NCBI GenBank assembly: GCA_019638515.1
Contig: JAHBTS010000001.1
Location: forward strand, 715,101 to 779,100
Direction: 5' to 3'
DNA: 64,000 bases
Origin: Chitinophagales bacterium
GTDB lineage: Bacteria; Bacteroidota; Bacteroidia; Chitinophagales; LD1
Below the pieces are notes generated by a model that saw nothing but the letters and a program-made list of their open reading frames with translations, had not been told where the DNA came from and ran no database searches. A program made the translations under genes and the position numbers. This document shows positions 17,581 to 26,577 of this stretch, in pieces (within the stretch, counting starts at the first letter, position 1; each line of letters begins with the position of its first letter).

Positions 17581-20037
17581 TTATGGCTTCGATATTAAAT
17601 TGGCAAGCAGGCGAAATGCTCCGGGTACACCTGCGGGCAGTTCTCTAAAGAATGAAAGCCCTGTGTACACAAATTTTCCTTTCCCGTAGCGGCAATAGAT
17701 AATAGCATTATTAAGTGGTGCTTCGCCTTCATCGTTCATACTTAAGAGCGTTTTGTATTGGCTGCTTATATCGCTCGGAAAGTATAGCCCGCGTTCTTGT
17801 ATCCATCCTTTAAAATCTTTTTCTGATATTTTGTTAGGGTAATTGAGTAATGAATCTTTAGGTTGTAAGAAAGTTACAGCGCTGTTTTCATCGGTTACTC
17901 TATCGCGCGAAATTTTAAATGGGTAAGGTCCTATTTCGTTGGTAACAAGATTTTGGTTGGTGTTGTATTGAACTAAAAGCGTGCCTCCGTTTTTTACATA
18001 AGTCATAAGTGCGGGATAGATATTTCTTAGATGTGCATCGGTATTGTAAGCGCGCACTCCTGTAACAATTGCATCAAATTTCGATAGGTCTGTTTTTTGA
18101 AATTCTGTGGTGTTTATAGTGGTTACGGTTACGCCAATTTCTTTGAGTTGCTCGGGAACTTTATCGCCTGCACCTGCAATGTAGCCAACTCTTTTTGCGG
18201 TGTTTTTTACATTGATGGCAGCGAGTTTGGCTGTGCAATTATTCAGTAAAATACATGTGGGGATGTGTGAATATTTAATTTCTTCAAAGCTGTTTTTATA
18301 TAGAGTACCATTTATGTTTAGCTGTGCACCTATGGTAAAAACGCTATCGTTTACTTTGCTATTTGTAGCTTGCAGGGTAAACTTAAACATAGTTTCATCG
18401 CCTTCTTTTTCAAATGCAAATGCGTGTTTGCCGGGAGAGCTTTCCCAACCTTGTGGCAAAAGTAATTGCACTTCGCCTGTAATGTTTTTTGCAAATGCAC
18501 GCACATTTACAGTTACCTCTTTCTGTAAACCTGTAGTAATAAAAACTTCTTGCGAAAAGTTTACAGTTGCAGGTGGTGTAATGTATAAAGGCTGGTAAAC
18601 TTCACCTTTGGAGGGATCTAACTTTTTGAATTGTACTGGTAGGTCAAAATTGAAGTCTTTGCCACCAATATTTAGAGTGAGCGTAACTGCCGATGCAGGT
18701 GCGCTGAGCGCATTGCCAATAAGTGTTGGGGTAGCTACTGTAAACATACCGGAAGTGCGTTGTTGTTGCAACCAGTATGGTTGCGAAACATCAGCGGTTT
18801 TGCTTAGCAGCAACATGCTGGTGGCGCTGGTGGTTTCGCTCAGCGGGAGCACACTGTCGCGTAAAATGGCAGCACCTGTGGAGTAAAAATTTTTGAATAC
18901 TATTTTTTCTGCGCTTCTGTTTACTACGTTTGTTGTAACCTTTAGTGTATCGTCCAATGCTGCATATTGTTTAGCGCAAATGGCTTCCATATACACACCA
19001 CTGCAAGCAACAATAAGTTGCTTTATTTGGTATAGCTTTTCTGTTTTCCATGCTGCACTTATGCTTGGCTGCTGCTCTATTGCTTCATATAATTTTATGA
19101 GGGCAGGAATTGACATAGCCGGATTTTTGAAATCGTAGTGCGCAATAATTTCGTGTATCATGTTAGGCAATGCCGAACTGCCAAATCTATTGAATGAAAT
19201 ATCTATGCCATCGGTAAGGTGTTGCTTTGGCGCATCTCCTAAAATGGTTTTCAAGAATTCTTTTTGTGAGTTTCTGTTTTTGGCAGTGCCAAAGGCTTGG
19301 CTGCTATGGCAGCTGCGGCTTTCGGCTGCTATTTCTCCATAACTTTTCCCCAATAGTGTATTGTATCCTCCTACGTCTATTTGAAATTGGTCGGGCGAAG
19401 TAGTATTCCTTCCTCCAAAGTTGAAGGTGTTCCAGAGTAATCGTTTGGTTTGCCAAGTAGTTACATCCTTTAATTGTTCGGGAAAGCGTGTTGAATCTGC
19501 TGCAGCTTTAAATGCTTCTTCGGCTATAATAGCAGAGGCTGTGTGGTGTCCGTGTCCGCCTTCTCCGGTGGTTGGGAAACGGCAAATTATTACATCGGGT
19601 TGAAATTTTCGTATCACCCAAACGGCATCTGCCAACACTTGCTCTTTATTCCAAAAGTGAAATGTTTCTTCTGGATTTTTTGAGAATCCAAAATCGAATG
19701 CACGGCTGAAAAATTGCTTGCCACCGTCAATATTTCGAGCTTGCAAAAGTTCGTGTGTGCGAATTAAACCCAGGGCTTCGGCTTGCTCGTTGCCAATTAA
19801 ATTTTGTCCGCCATCGCCACGCGTAAGCGAAAGGTAAGCAGTGCGTAAGTGTAGTTCTTTGGTAAGGTAGCTAATGAGTCGTGTGTTTTCATCATCGGGA
19901 TGTGCAGCAAAGTATAACACACTTCCGCAAACTGGTAGCGATTGCAATTGGTGAAAGATTTCAGCGGAAGTGGATGTGGCAAATACACCTCCTAGAACAA
20001 TGATTTGCAGCCAAATTGTAGCGATTGTTTTTTTCAT
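17581..20037 (-). CDS. PIG-L family deacetylase with large C-terminal extension (secreted)
   Basis: An 818-residue exported protein (signal about 1-25). The PIG-L zinc site is HPDDE at 46-50, with 'TRGDGGQN' and 'HGHHTASA' (third metal ligand) further on; these N-acetyl-glucosaminide deacetylases act on sugars. After about residue 270 come beta-sandwich-like segments. The last 200 residues contain 'FDAIVTGVRAYNTDAHL' and 'YVKNGGTLLVQYNTNQN', which look like a ThuA/glutamine-amidotransferase-like fold. The combination suggests a periplasmic or surface enzyme for scavenging amino-sugar glycans. The start is eleven bases beyond the divergent region; mnmD follows 12 bases downstream on the same strand. 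Confidence 0.85.
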   Translation of the reverse strand: MKKTIATIWLQIIVLGGVFATSTSAEIFHQLQSLPVCGSVLYFAAHPDDENTRLISYLTKELHLRTAYLSLTRGDGGQNLIGNEQAEALGLIRTHELLQARNIDGGKQFFSRAFDFGFSKNPEETFHFWNKEQVLADAVWVIRKFQPDVIICRFPTTGEGGHGHHTASAIIAEEAFKAAADSTRFPEQLKDVTTWQTKRLLWNTFNFGGRNTTSPDQFQIDVGGYNTLLGKSYGEIAAESRSCHSSQAFGTAKNRNSQKEFLKTILGDAPKQHLTDGIDISFNRFGSSALPNMIHEIIAHYDFKNPAMSIPALIKLYEAIEQQPSISAAWKTEKLYQIKQLIVACSGVYMEAICAKQYAALDDTLKVTTNVVNRSAEKIVFKNFYSTGAAILRDSVLPLSETTSATSMLLLSKTADVSQPYWLQQQRTSGMFTVATPTLIGNALSAPASAVTLTLNIGGKDFNFDLPVQFKKLDPSKGEVYQPLYITPPATVNFSQEVFITTGLQKEVTVNVRAFAKNITGEVQLLLPQGWESSPGKHAFAFEKEGDETMFKFTLQATNSKVNDSVFTIGAQLNINGTLYKNSFEEIKYSHIPTCILLNNCTAKLAAINVKNTAKRVGYIAGAGDKVPEQLKEIGVTVTTINTTEFQKTDLSKFDAIVTGVRAYNTDAHLRNIYPALMTYVKNGGTLLVQYNTNQNLVTNEIGPYPFKISRDRVTDENSAVTFLQPKDSLLNYPNKISEKDFKGWIQERGLYFPSDISSQYKTLLSMNDEGEAPLNNAIIYCRYGKGKFVYTGLSFFRELPAGVPGAFRLLANLISKP

Positions 20038-20134
20038 TTGAATCCTTTTTTGGGTTATTTCTTACTCGAAAAAGAGTATCGAAGCAAAAAAGATTATTTT
20101 TGTTTCATAATTCATTAACCAAATTTTAATTGTC

Positions 20135-20341
20135 ATGAAAAAGTTATTCTTTGCAATTGCTGCCATAGCAACCTTAGCCGCAGCCCCTTCTTGTAAAAAG
20201 TGTGGATTCTGTAAGTACCCAAATGGTTCTACAAGCGATGCTGTTTGTAAAAATACTACACTTTCTGCTTTGGGAGTAGATGAGTATTCGCAAGCAGAGG
20301 CTCAATGTGCTGCCGATGGAGGAACATGGCAAAAGAAATAA
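20135..20341 (+). CDS. Small Cys-rich lipoprotein
   Basis: A 68-residue protein. It has a lipoprotein-type signal (MKKLFFAIAAIATLAAAPSC, Cys20) and then CKKCGFC and two more cysteines (five Cys in total), followed by a polar C-terminus ending in TWQKK. A TATTTTTG box at 20095-20102, matching the Bacteroidota -7 consensus, precedes it, and a perfect hairpin terminator follows, so it is probably its own transcription unit. No family recognised; it may be anchored to the outer membrane. The cysteines after the lipobox could bind metal or form disulfides. Confidence 0.7.
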   Translation: MKKLFFAIAAIATLAAAPSCKKCGFCKYPNGSTSDAVCKNTTLSALGVDEYSQAEAQCAADGGTWQKK

Positions 20342-20363
20342 ATAATAGCTGTGTGTTATTACG

Positions 20364-20390
20364 AAAGCGGTGTTTATCACCGCTTTTTTT
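20364..20390 (+). terminator. Rho-independent terminator after the small lipoprotein
   Basis: Perfect 9-bp stem AAAGCGGTG / CACCGCTTT with loop TTTAT, followed by a run of T to 20390. Confidence 0.9.
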
Positions 20391-20547
20391 ATGCCATAAT
20401 TTCAAGCTTGTTTCTACTTGCAATTGTTGGTAGAGTTGGTTCAAAAAAGAGTATGTTGAGTTGGAATATGGAAAACAATTGGATGCAACTCAATATTTAT
20501 CGCTTATTTTAATGCTTAGTTTAAGAAACCTTTTTTCTTCGTTTTCA

Positions 20548-23505
20548 ATGAAGCAACTTCTCACTCTTTTTATATTTTTTGCCACAGTAAATACATATAG
20601 CCAAAACTACTGGCAGCAGGAAGTAAACTACGATATTGACGTTACGCTAAACGATTCTGCGCATACGCTCAACGGTTTTATCACCATTCACTATAAAAAT
20701 AATTCACCTACAACACTGCACGAAATTTGGATGCACTTATGGCCCAATGCATACAAAGATAATTCCACTGCGTTTGCAAAGCAGCTGTTAGAAAATGGCA
20801 GAACCGATTTTAGGTTTAGCAAGCCACACCAAAAGGGATACATCGGCAAAATAGATTTTAAAGTAAATGCTGAAGCCGTAAAGTGGACTTTCGATAAAAA
20901 GCATATTGATATTGCGTTGCTCACACTTAACCAACCATTGCAACCGGGCGAGAGTATCACCATCAGCACTCCGTTTTTTGTGCAATTGCCAAAAACATTT
21001 TCGCGTCTCGGACACGAAGGTCAATCGTATCAAATTTCGCAATGGTATCCCAAGCCTGCGGTGTTTGATATAAGCGGATGGAATGCTATGCCATACTTAG
21101 ATATGGGCGAATTTTACAGTGAATACGGCTCGTTTGATGTACGTATTACCGTGCCCAAAAATTATGTGGTAGCCGCCACCGGAGAACTGCAAACAATTTC
21201 GGAACATCAGTGGATAGATTCACTTATTGCAGTTTTTAAAAGCGATACCTTAGTGCCGCCAACAGGGCGAAAAAAGCGCAGTATTGCCGATGCGTTTCCT
21301 CCATCGGATAGCAAAACAAAAACCATTCGGTTCGTGCAAAATAAAGTGCATGATTTTGCATGGTTTGCCGATAAGCGTTATCGCATATATCGCGATACGG
21401 TAGAGCTTCCCGTAAGCAAGAGAAAAGTAGTTTGTACTGCTATGTTTTTAAAGCAGCGTTTGCCGCTTTGGAAAAATGCTACCAAGTATTTAAAAGATGC
21501 TGTATTGCATTATAGCGCAAAGGTGGGCGAATATCCTTACAGTGTAGTTACAGCAGTAGAAGGCGCACTCGAAGCCGGAGGCGGTATGGAATATCCCACT
21601 ATCACCGTAATTGGAAATGCAGGCAGTGCCTCTAGTTTAGATGAAGTAATTACACATGAGGTTGGGCATAATTGGTTCTATGGAATCTTGGGCAGCAATG
21701 AACGGAAAAATCCGTGGATGGATGAGGGCATCAACAGCTATTACGAGCGCATATACATGAAAAGAAAGTATCCCAATCAGCCTCTGTTTGGTGTATTTGG
21801 AAAAACAAAACTTGCCGGAATGCTGGATCTCAAACGTTGGAAACAAGCTGATTTAAACTACTTGGCATACTTGCTGCAAGCACGCGAAAACCGCGACCAA
21901 GCTGCCACATTGCCGGCTTATGAATTTACATCCATGAATACAGGCATTATGGTGTATATGAAAACTGCTGTATTGCTGGAGTATCTTAAAACGCATCTAG
22001 GCGAAGCCACATTCGATAAAGCTATGCAAACCTATTTTGAACGTTGGCAGTTTAAGCATCCGCAGCCAATAGATTTTAAAACTGTATTTGAAGAAGTAAG
22101 TGCACAAAATCTTTCGTGGTGGTTCGATACATTGCTGGGTTCCACAAAAAAAAACGATGTAGTAGTGCGGCACGCCACATTGCAAAATGATGGTAGAGTA
22201 GAAGCTACACTTAAAAGCAAATTATCGGCAGTGCCTGCATTGCCAACTGTTTTTGATGGAAAAAAAATAGTGAACGACTCATCCATGATTTCGCTCGATA
22301 TTAACCGCAAAAACAATTACTATTATCCCAATAGAATTGCTAAACGCGTGCCCCCACTGCGCCTGCAGTTTTTGCAGAGTATAGAAAATCCGGAGCGAAC
22401 TCAAATATGTTTTGCGCCTTGGTATGGCTGGAATAACTACGATAAAAGTGAGATTGGTATTGCCTTTTACAATCCAATATTGCCTACCTCAAAGTTTCAA
22501 TACCTAATTGCACCTGCTTACAGTGTGGCTGCTAAAACTGTTATTGGGGGCTTCAAAATGAGCTATAATTTATTTCCTGAAGAAGGGAATATACAACACA
22601 TAGCTTTTGGTATCAATGGAAAGCGATACAGTTATTTGTTGTTTCCCGATGCCAAGCAGTTTAATAAGTTAGAGCCAACCATAGCCATAGAATTTAAAAA
22701 GAAACATGCACGAAGCCCCAATACACATTTCTTAAAGTTGCGCAGTACCAATATCTGGCTCGATTATTCATTTAAGCAAATGAAGAGCATTATTAGCCGA
22801 ACACAGCACTATTACGTAAATGAGGTTACATATAGGTTTGAAAGGAAAACTACCCTGCACCCTTTTGATGTGCAAGTGCAAATGCAGCAAAGCGATTACT
22901 TTATGCAGTTACGTGCCGAAGCCAATTTTAGAATTAGCTATAAGCAAAAGAATAAGGGCTTCGATATTAGAATTTTCGCAGCAGGAAATCCCGTGTATTT
23001 TAAACCTAAGAATGATATTTCGGCACCACTCGGTAGGCTTTATTTAAGCATGAATACATTGCAGAATAATATTTATTGGTTGCAGCGCGATTACATGTTT
23101 GATGAAACATTTATAGACCGCAATGGTTTCGATAAATACCTTGGAAGGCAAGTGGCATATACGCAAGGTGCATTTAGGTCGCTTACTACTTTTGGTGCCA
23201 CCCGCAACTTTCTATTGAGTGCTAATTTTTCTTCAGCTTTGCCCATTCCTGTTCCTGTGTATCCTTGGGCTTCTACCGCAGTAATTTTAAACGAGCAAAA
23301 CAAGTTTGATTTTGCTGCCGAAGTAGGCTTTTCCATCGGTTGGAAAAACATACTGGAAATTCATATTCCGGTTGCCACCACTAAGAATATTAAAGACAAT
23401 CAAGAGCAGATATTTGGCTACAAGCGTTTTTTTCAACGCATAAGTTTTACCGCCAAGTTTAATCTCGGAAAACCCATAGATTGGGTGAAAAGAATAGTAG
23501 GGTAG
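20548..23505 (+). CDS. M1-family metallopeptidase
   Basis: A 985-residue exported zinc peptidase. The chosen ATG at 20548 gives a clean signal peptide (MKQLLTLFIFFATVNTYSQ); the frame is open back to a TTG at 20461, but those 29 extra residues are not signal-like. An N-terminal beta domain is followed by the catalytic domain: exopeptidase-type 'GALEAGGGMEYPTI' (the GxMEN-like motif, here GGMEY), the zinc site HEVGH at about 370-374, and 'WMDEGINSYYE' with the third ligand. The C-terminal 350 residues are beta-rich, with no sorting tail that I can recognise. Probably a surface or periplasmic aminopeptidase for protein use. It converges on the PorP/SprF-like gene with a 6-base gap. Confidence 0.9.
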   Translation: MKQLLTLFIFFATVNTYSQNYWQQEVNYDIDVTLNDSAHTLNGFITIHYKNNSPTTLHEIWMHLWPNAYKDNSTAFAKQLLENGRTDFRFSKPHQKGYIGKIDFKVNAEAVKWTFDKKHIDIALLTLNQPLQPGESITISTPFFVQLPKTFSRLGHEGQSYQISQWYPKPAVFDISGWNAMPYLDMGEFYSEYGSFDVRITVPKNYVVAATGELQTISEHQWIDSLIAVFKSDTLVPPTGRKKRSIADAFPPSDSKTKTIRFVQNKVHDFAWFADKRYRIYRDTVELPVSKRKVVCTAMFLKQRLPLWKNATKYLKDAVLHYSAKVGEYPYSVVTAVEGALEAGGGMEYPTITVIGNAGSASSLDEVITHEVGHNWFYGILGSNERKNPWMDEGINSYYERIYMKRKYPNQPLFGVFGKTKLAGMLDLKRWKQADLNYLAYLLQARENRDQAATLPAYEFTSMNTGIMVYMKTAVLLEYLKTHLGEATFDKAMQTYFERWQFKHPQPIDFKTVFEEVSAQNLSWWFDTLLGSTKKNDVVVRHATLQNDGRVEATLKSKLSAVPALPTVFDGKKIVNDSSMISLDINRKNNYYYPNRIAKRVPPLRLQFLQSIENPERTQICFAPWYGWNNYDKSEIGIAFYNPILPTSKFQYLIAPAYSVAAKTVIGGFKMSYNLFPEEGNIQHIAFGINGKRYSYLLFPDAKQFNKLEPTIAIEFKKKHARSPNTHFLKLRSTNIWLDYSFKQMKSIISRTQHYYVNEVTYRFERKTTLHPFDVQVQMQQSDYFMQLRAEANFRISYKQKNKGFDIRIFAAGNPVYFKPKNDISAPLGRLYLSMNTLQNNIYWLQRDYMFDETFIDRNGFDKYLGRQVAYTQGAFRSLTTFGATRNFLLSANFSSALPIPVPVYPWASTAVILNEQNKFDFAAEVGFSIGWKNILEIHIPVATTKNIKDNQEQIFGYKRFFQRISFTAKFNLGKPIDWVKRIVG

Positions 23506-23511
23506 GAGTAA

Positions 23512-24510
23512 CTAAAATTTTACGCAGGGAGCCTTGTCGCGTTTATTTTTTTGCAATTGCACAATGTATGAAACGCCTACCTCTATTGAGCCTTGAAAGT
23601 GCGTAGCTTTGCGCAACTGGCTTATATTAAAATCATAACCCACCACGGCTTGAAATCCCTTGTAATCTAAGCGCGCACTGGCAATGAGTGCATCGGGTGC
23701 AGGATTGGCAAAGCGGGTAAATAAGCCAAATGCAATGCCGTTTCTTTCATCGCTAAAAGCATCGAAAATATATTGAGCATAAGTGCCGGCATTTACTTGC
23801 CATAGCCCTCCTTGATATATAAACATGGCAGATGGCAATAAGTTGAATCTTGGTGTAATGTCTATTACTGCACCTGTGTGTGCCGTAATGTTTGCTTTTA
23901 CATTGCTGCCTATTGTTGCAAACCGCTCCTTGGGTTGTAAAATATGCTTGTATGCTCCTGCTATATACCAACTTAGCCTGCTGCGGAAGGCAATATGGTA
24001 GCGTAATCCAACACCTGCATCAAAAGAAATGGTATTGGCAGAAATATTTTCGGGAATACCATCAGAAAATACTGCTTTCCCGGTTTGGATACCATACATT
24101 CTAAGTTCACCTTGCAAGCCTAGTGCAATAGAGTGGCGCACATTGCCTCTTCCAAATCCCTTTGAATAAGCAAGGTTCATGGTGGCATTGGTGGTTCTAA
24201 AGCTTAAATCGCCAGCCCAGTCGTTGTAAACGCATAGGCCTGCGCCCATGTAATTTCGCTTGTATTTTCCTTTTAAGAAAGCGCCATCCACTGCTGCGCC
24301 TACTGTTTGCATCATGCTGCTGCCGTATTTAGAATGTACGGTGAAAAATTGATTTCGGTAAATTGCTGCTGCGCGTATATCACCATCAAAAAAACCTGTC
24401 ATGGCGGGGTTTAGGTGCAGGGGCATGGCATGTATTTGCGAGAATGCAACATCTTGTGTTTTGGCACACAGTGTACTAAGTACGAATAAAAGTATAAGAC
24501 CGATACGCAT
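23512..24510 (-). CDS. PorP/SprF-family type IX secretion outer-membrane protein
   Basis: A 332-residue protein with a signal peptide and the family's opening 'DVAFSQIHAMPLHLNPAMTGFF', the 'LNPA' signature of PorP/SprF proteins. The rest alternates in hydrophobic strands ending in aromatic residues, as expected of an outer-membrane barrel. Relatives help deliver or anchor type IX secretion cargo, often gliding adhesins such as SprB. No large adhesin is directly next to it, so the partner is elsewhere. It shows that the organism has a T9SS, consistent with the sorting tail on the 51694-53619 protein. Confidence 0.9.
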   Translation of the reverse strand: MRIGLILLFVLSTLCAKTQDVAFSQIHAMPLHLNPAMTGFFDGDIRAAAIYRNQFFTVHSKYGSSMMQTVGAAVDGAFLKGKYKRNYMGAGLCVYNDWAGDLSFRTTNATMNLAYSKGFGRGNVRHSIALGLQGELRMYGIQTGKAVFSDGIPENISANTISFDAGVGLRYHIAFRSRLSWYIAGAYKHILQPKERFATIGSNVKANITAHTGAVIDITPRFNLLPSAMFIYQGGLWQVNAGTYAQYIFDAFSDERNGIAFGLFTRFANPAPDALIASARLDYKGFQAVVGYDFNISQLRKATHFQGSIEVGVSYIVQLQKNKRDKAPCVKF

Positions 24511-24619
24511 GACAATAAATAGAGCGCGAATGTAAAAATGTGAGGAAGTAAAAATAATGGTGGTCTATTTCGGTAAATAACAAACTATATGTATGGTCGG
24601 ATCTAAAAAATAGTAGCAG

Positions 24620-24736
24620 TTAACGCTTAGGACATTCCTTACAGCGTTTATCTTTTTTATATTTTTTGCAGCATTTCTTTTTACGGCAAATTTTTGTCGT
24701 TTTTCCCTTTAAAGTAAGATTAAAAGGTAGTTCCAT
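24620..24736 (-). CDS. 38-residue Lys/Cys-rich small protein
   Basis: A short frame not called by simple length cut-offs. It encodes 38 residues with 13 Lys, 3 Arg and 5 Cys (Cys17, 22, 23, 32, 35), with a core C-R-K-K-K-C-C-K-K-Y-K-K and a final C-K-E-C-P-K-R. The ATG is one base after the stop of the epimerase gene, so it is almost certainly co-transcribed and coupled with it. The Cys spacing could bind zinc, or nucleic acid through the basic residues, but I do not recognise the family. Composition and coupling argue that it is translated; no homologue check was possible. Confidence 0.6.
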   Translation of the reverse strand: MELPFNLTLKGKTTKICRKKKCCKKYKKDKRCKECPKR

Positions 24737-24737
24737 T

Positions 24738-25673
24738 TTAGTAGTTGTATTTACCGCTTTCTACTGTTTTTTTTATGCCATCTTTAAGTGAAGTCATTGG
24801 GCGACCAAGCAAGGCGCGCATTTTTGAAATATCTGGTTTGCGCCTTGTCATATCACCTTCTACCAATGGAGGTAGGTGTATTAAGCCAGATGACGAGCCT
24901 GTAATTTCAAGGATGGTTTGTGCAAGTTCAATAACCGGAAGTTCAATATCGCTTCCAATATTTACGGTATCGTTAATGTGCTTGTTATGGTAAAAGGCGT
25001 TTACACAAGCTTCAATATTATCTTCTTTATAGCAGAATGTTCTGGTTTGGGTACCATCGCCATAAATGGTAATAGGTTGATTGTTTACGGCAGCTTTAAT
25101 AAAGCGACTCATAACAAAATCGGTACTTTGTTTAGGACCGTAAGTATTAAAGAACCGGAAAATGGTATAGTCTAATCCAAATTCTTGTTGGTAGCTGCGC
25201 AAAAATGCTTCACCTACGTTTTTTACTACGGCATAAGGCAGGCGCGAATTGAGCGGAGTGGTCATTTCGTTTTGCGGATGCTCTATTGGTTCGCCATATA
25301 CTTCTGATGAAGATGAGAAAAATACTCTTCTCACTCCGGTGTTTTTACATAAATCAAGGATATATTTTATCCCTTGAATATCGTTGAGCACGCTTACGGG
25401 ATTATCTAAAGTTCGTTTTACGCCCACTACTGCTGCGTAGTGAAAAACATAATCGAATTTATAGCTGGTCATTACCGCACTTATGTCGCGGTATTCATTG
25501 CAATTGCATTTTATGAATTTCCAATTTCCGGTATTGGATTCCGGTAGTCTGGAGCGGTTTCCGGTAGAAAGGTTATCTACGATTACCACAAAGTTATCGG
25601 GGTTTTCAATAAGTTTATCTACTAAGCAACTGCCCACAAATCCTGCTCCCCCGGTAACTAAAATTTTTATCAT
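24738..25673 (-). CDS. NAD-dependent sugar-nucleotide epimerase/dehydratase
   Basis: A 311-residue extended SDR. The NAD loop is GGAGFVGS (8-15). The catalytic Ser lies in 'FFSSSSEVYGEP' (about 119-129) and the Y-x3-K pair is Y147/K151 (YAVVK). 'FRFFNTYGPKQ' and the 'IYGDGTQTRTFCYKEDNIEA' substrate-binding segments resemble UDP-glucuronate decarboxylase and dTDP/UDP-sugar epimerases. It makes an activated sugar for surface glycans, but the exact reaction cannot be fixed. It follows rfbA on the same strand (18-base gap) and is followed directly by the 38-residue protein, so the three form one operon. Confidence 0.85.
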   Translation of the reverse strand: MIKILVTGGAGFVGSCLVDKLIENPDNFVVIVDNLSTGNRSRLPESNTGNWKFIKCNCNEYRDISAVMTSYKFDYVFHYAAVVGVKRTLDNPVSVLNDIQGIKYILDLCKNTGVRRVFFSSSSEVYGEPIEHPQNEMTTPLNSRLPYAVVKNVGEAFLRSYQQEFGLDYTIFRFFNTYGPKQSTDFVMSRFIKAAVNNQPITIYGDGTQTRTFCYKEDNIEACVNAFYHNKHINDTVNIGSDIELPVIELAQTILEITGSSSGLIHLPPLVEGDMTRRKPDISKMRALLGRPMTSLKDGIKKTVESGKYNY

Positions 25674-25691
25674 TTTTTTATCTGTTTAGAA

Positions 25692-26552
25692 TTATGCTGA
25701 AATTTCCATTAAGTATTTTCCGTAACCGCTTTTGAGTAATGGCTCTGCCAAGGTGCGCAATGCTTGAGTAGAAATAAATCCCTGCCGCCATGCTTCTTCT
25801 TCAATACAGCCTACTTTTAAGCCTTGTCTTTGTTCAATTACTTGTACAAACTGCGAAGCCTGCATAAGTGAATCGAAAGTGCCTGTATCTAGCCAAGCGG
25901 TGCCGCGGTCTAAAATACCAACCGATAGTTTATTTTGCTCTAAATATACTTTGTTTACATCGGTAATTTCGTATTCGCCACGGGCGCTGGGTTGCAGTGC
26001 TTTTGCAATTTCTACCACATGGTTGTCGTAAAAGTATAAGCCGGGTACGGCATAATTGCTTTTAGGCTGCTTGGGTTTTTCTTCAATAGAAATGGCTTTT
26101 CCTTCTTTATTGAATTCTACTACGCCATAGCGCTCCGGATCGCTTACATGGTAGGCAAATACCACACCGCCCTCAGGATTTACTTTGGATTTTAGAAGAT
26201 TATCTAGTGAGGAACCATAAAAGATATTGTCGCCTAAAATAAGCGCTGCCTTATCGTTTTCTATAAAAGTATCTCCAATTACAAATGCTTGTGCCAAGCC
26301 GTTGGGTACTTCTTGTACTCTGTATTCAAACCTGCAGCCGTATTTTTTTCCATCGCCCAGTAAACGTTCAAAGTTGGGCAAATCATGTGGTGTAGAAATA
26401 ATAAGTATTTCGTTTATGCCGGCTTTCATGAGTACGCTCAGCGGGTAGTATATCATTGGCTTATCGTAAATGGGCATTACTTGTTTGCTTATGGCATAAG
26501 TAATGGGATAAAGCCGTGTGCCGCTGCCGCCTGCTAGAATAATTCCTTTCAT
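25692..26552 (-). CDS. rfbA: Glucose-1-phosphate thymidylyltransferase
   Basis: A 286-residue nucleotidyltransferase making dTDP-glucose from glucose-1-phosphate and dTTP, the first step toward dTDP-rhamnose and related sugars. It starts [16 protein letters not shown], with the pyrophosphorylase signature G-G-S-G-T-R, then '[21 protein letters not shown]' and 'LGDNIFYG' (metal and sugar site), ending with the typical '[14 protein letters not shown]'. Family length is normal. The later rhamnose genes (rfbB, C, D) are not adjacent; the next gene is a different SDR, so the product may feed several paths. Confidence 0.95.
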   Translation of the reverse strand: MKGIILAGGSGTRLYPITYAISKQVMPIYDKPMIYYPLSVLMKAGINEILIISTPHDLPNFERLLGDGKKYGCRFEYRVQEVPNGLAQAFVIGDTFIENDKAALILGDNIFYGSSLDNLLKSKVNPEGGVVFAYHVSDPERYGVVEFNKEGKAISIEEKPKQPKSNYAVPGLYFYDNHVVEIAKALQPSARGEYEITDVNKVYLEQNKLSVGILDRGTAWLDTGTFDSLMQASQFVQVIEQRQGLKVGCIEEEAWRQGFISTQALRTLAEPLLKSGYGKYLMEISA

Positions 26553-26577
26553 GTTTTATATAGTATATAAGTAGCTG

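Noticed and set aside
20461..20547. Upstream extension of the M1 peptidase from a TTG
   Set aside because: It would put 29 residues before a clean signal peptide; the ATG at 20548 is the better start.
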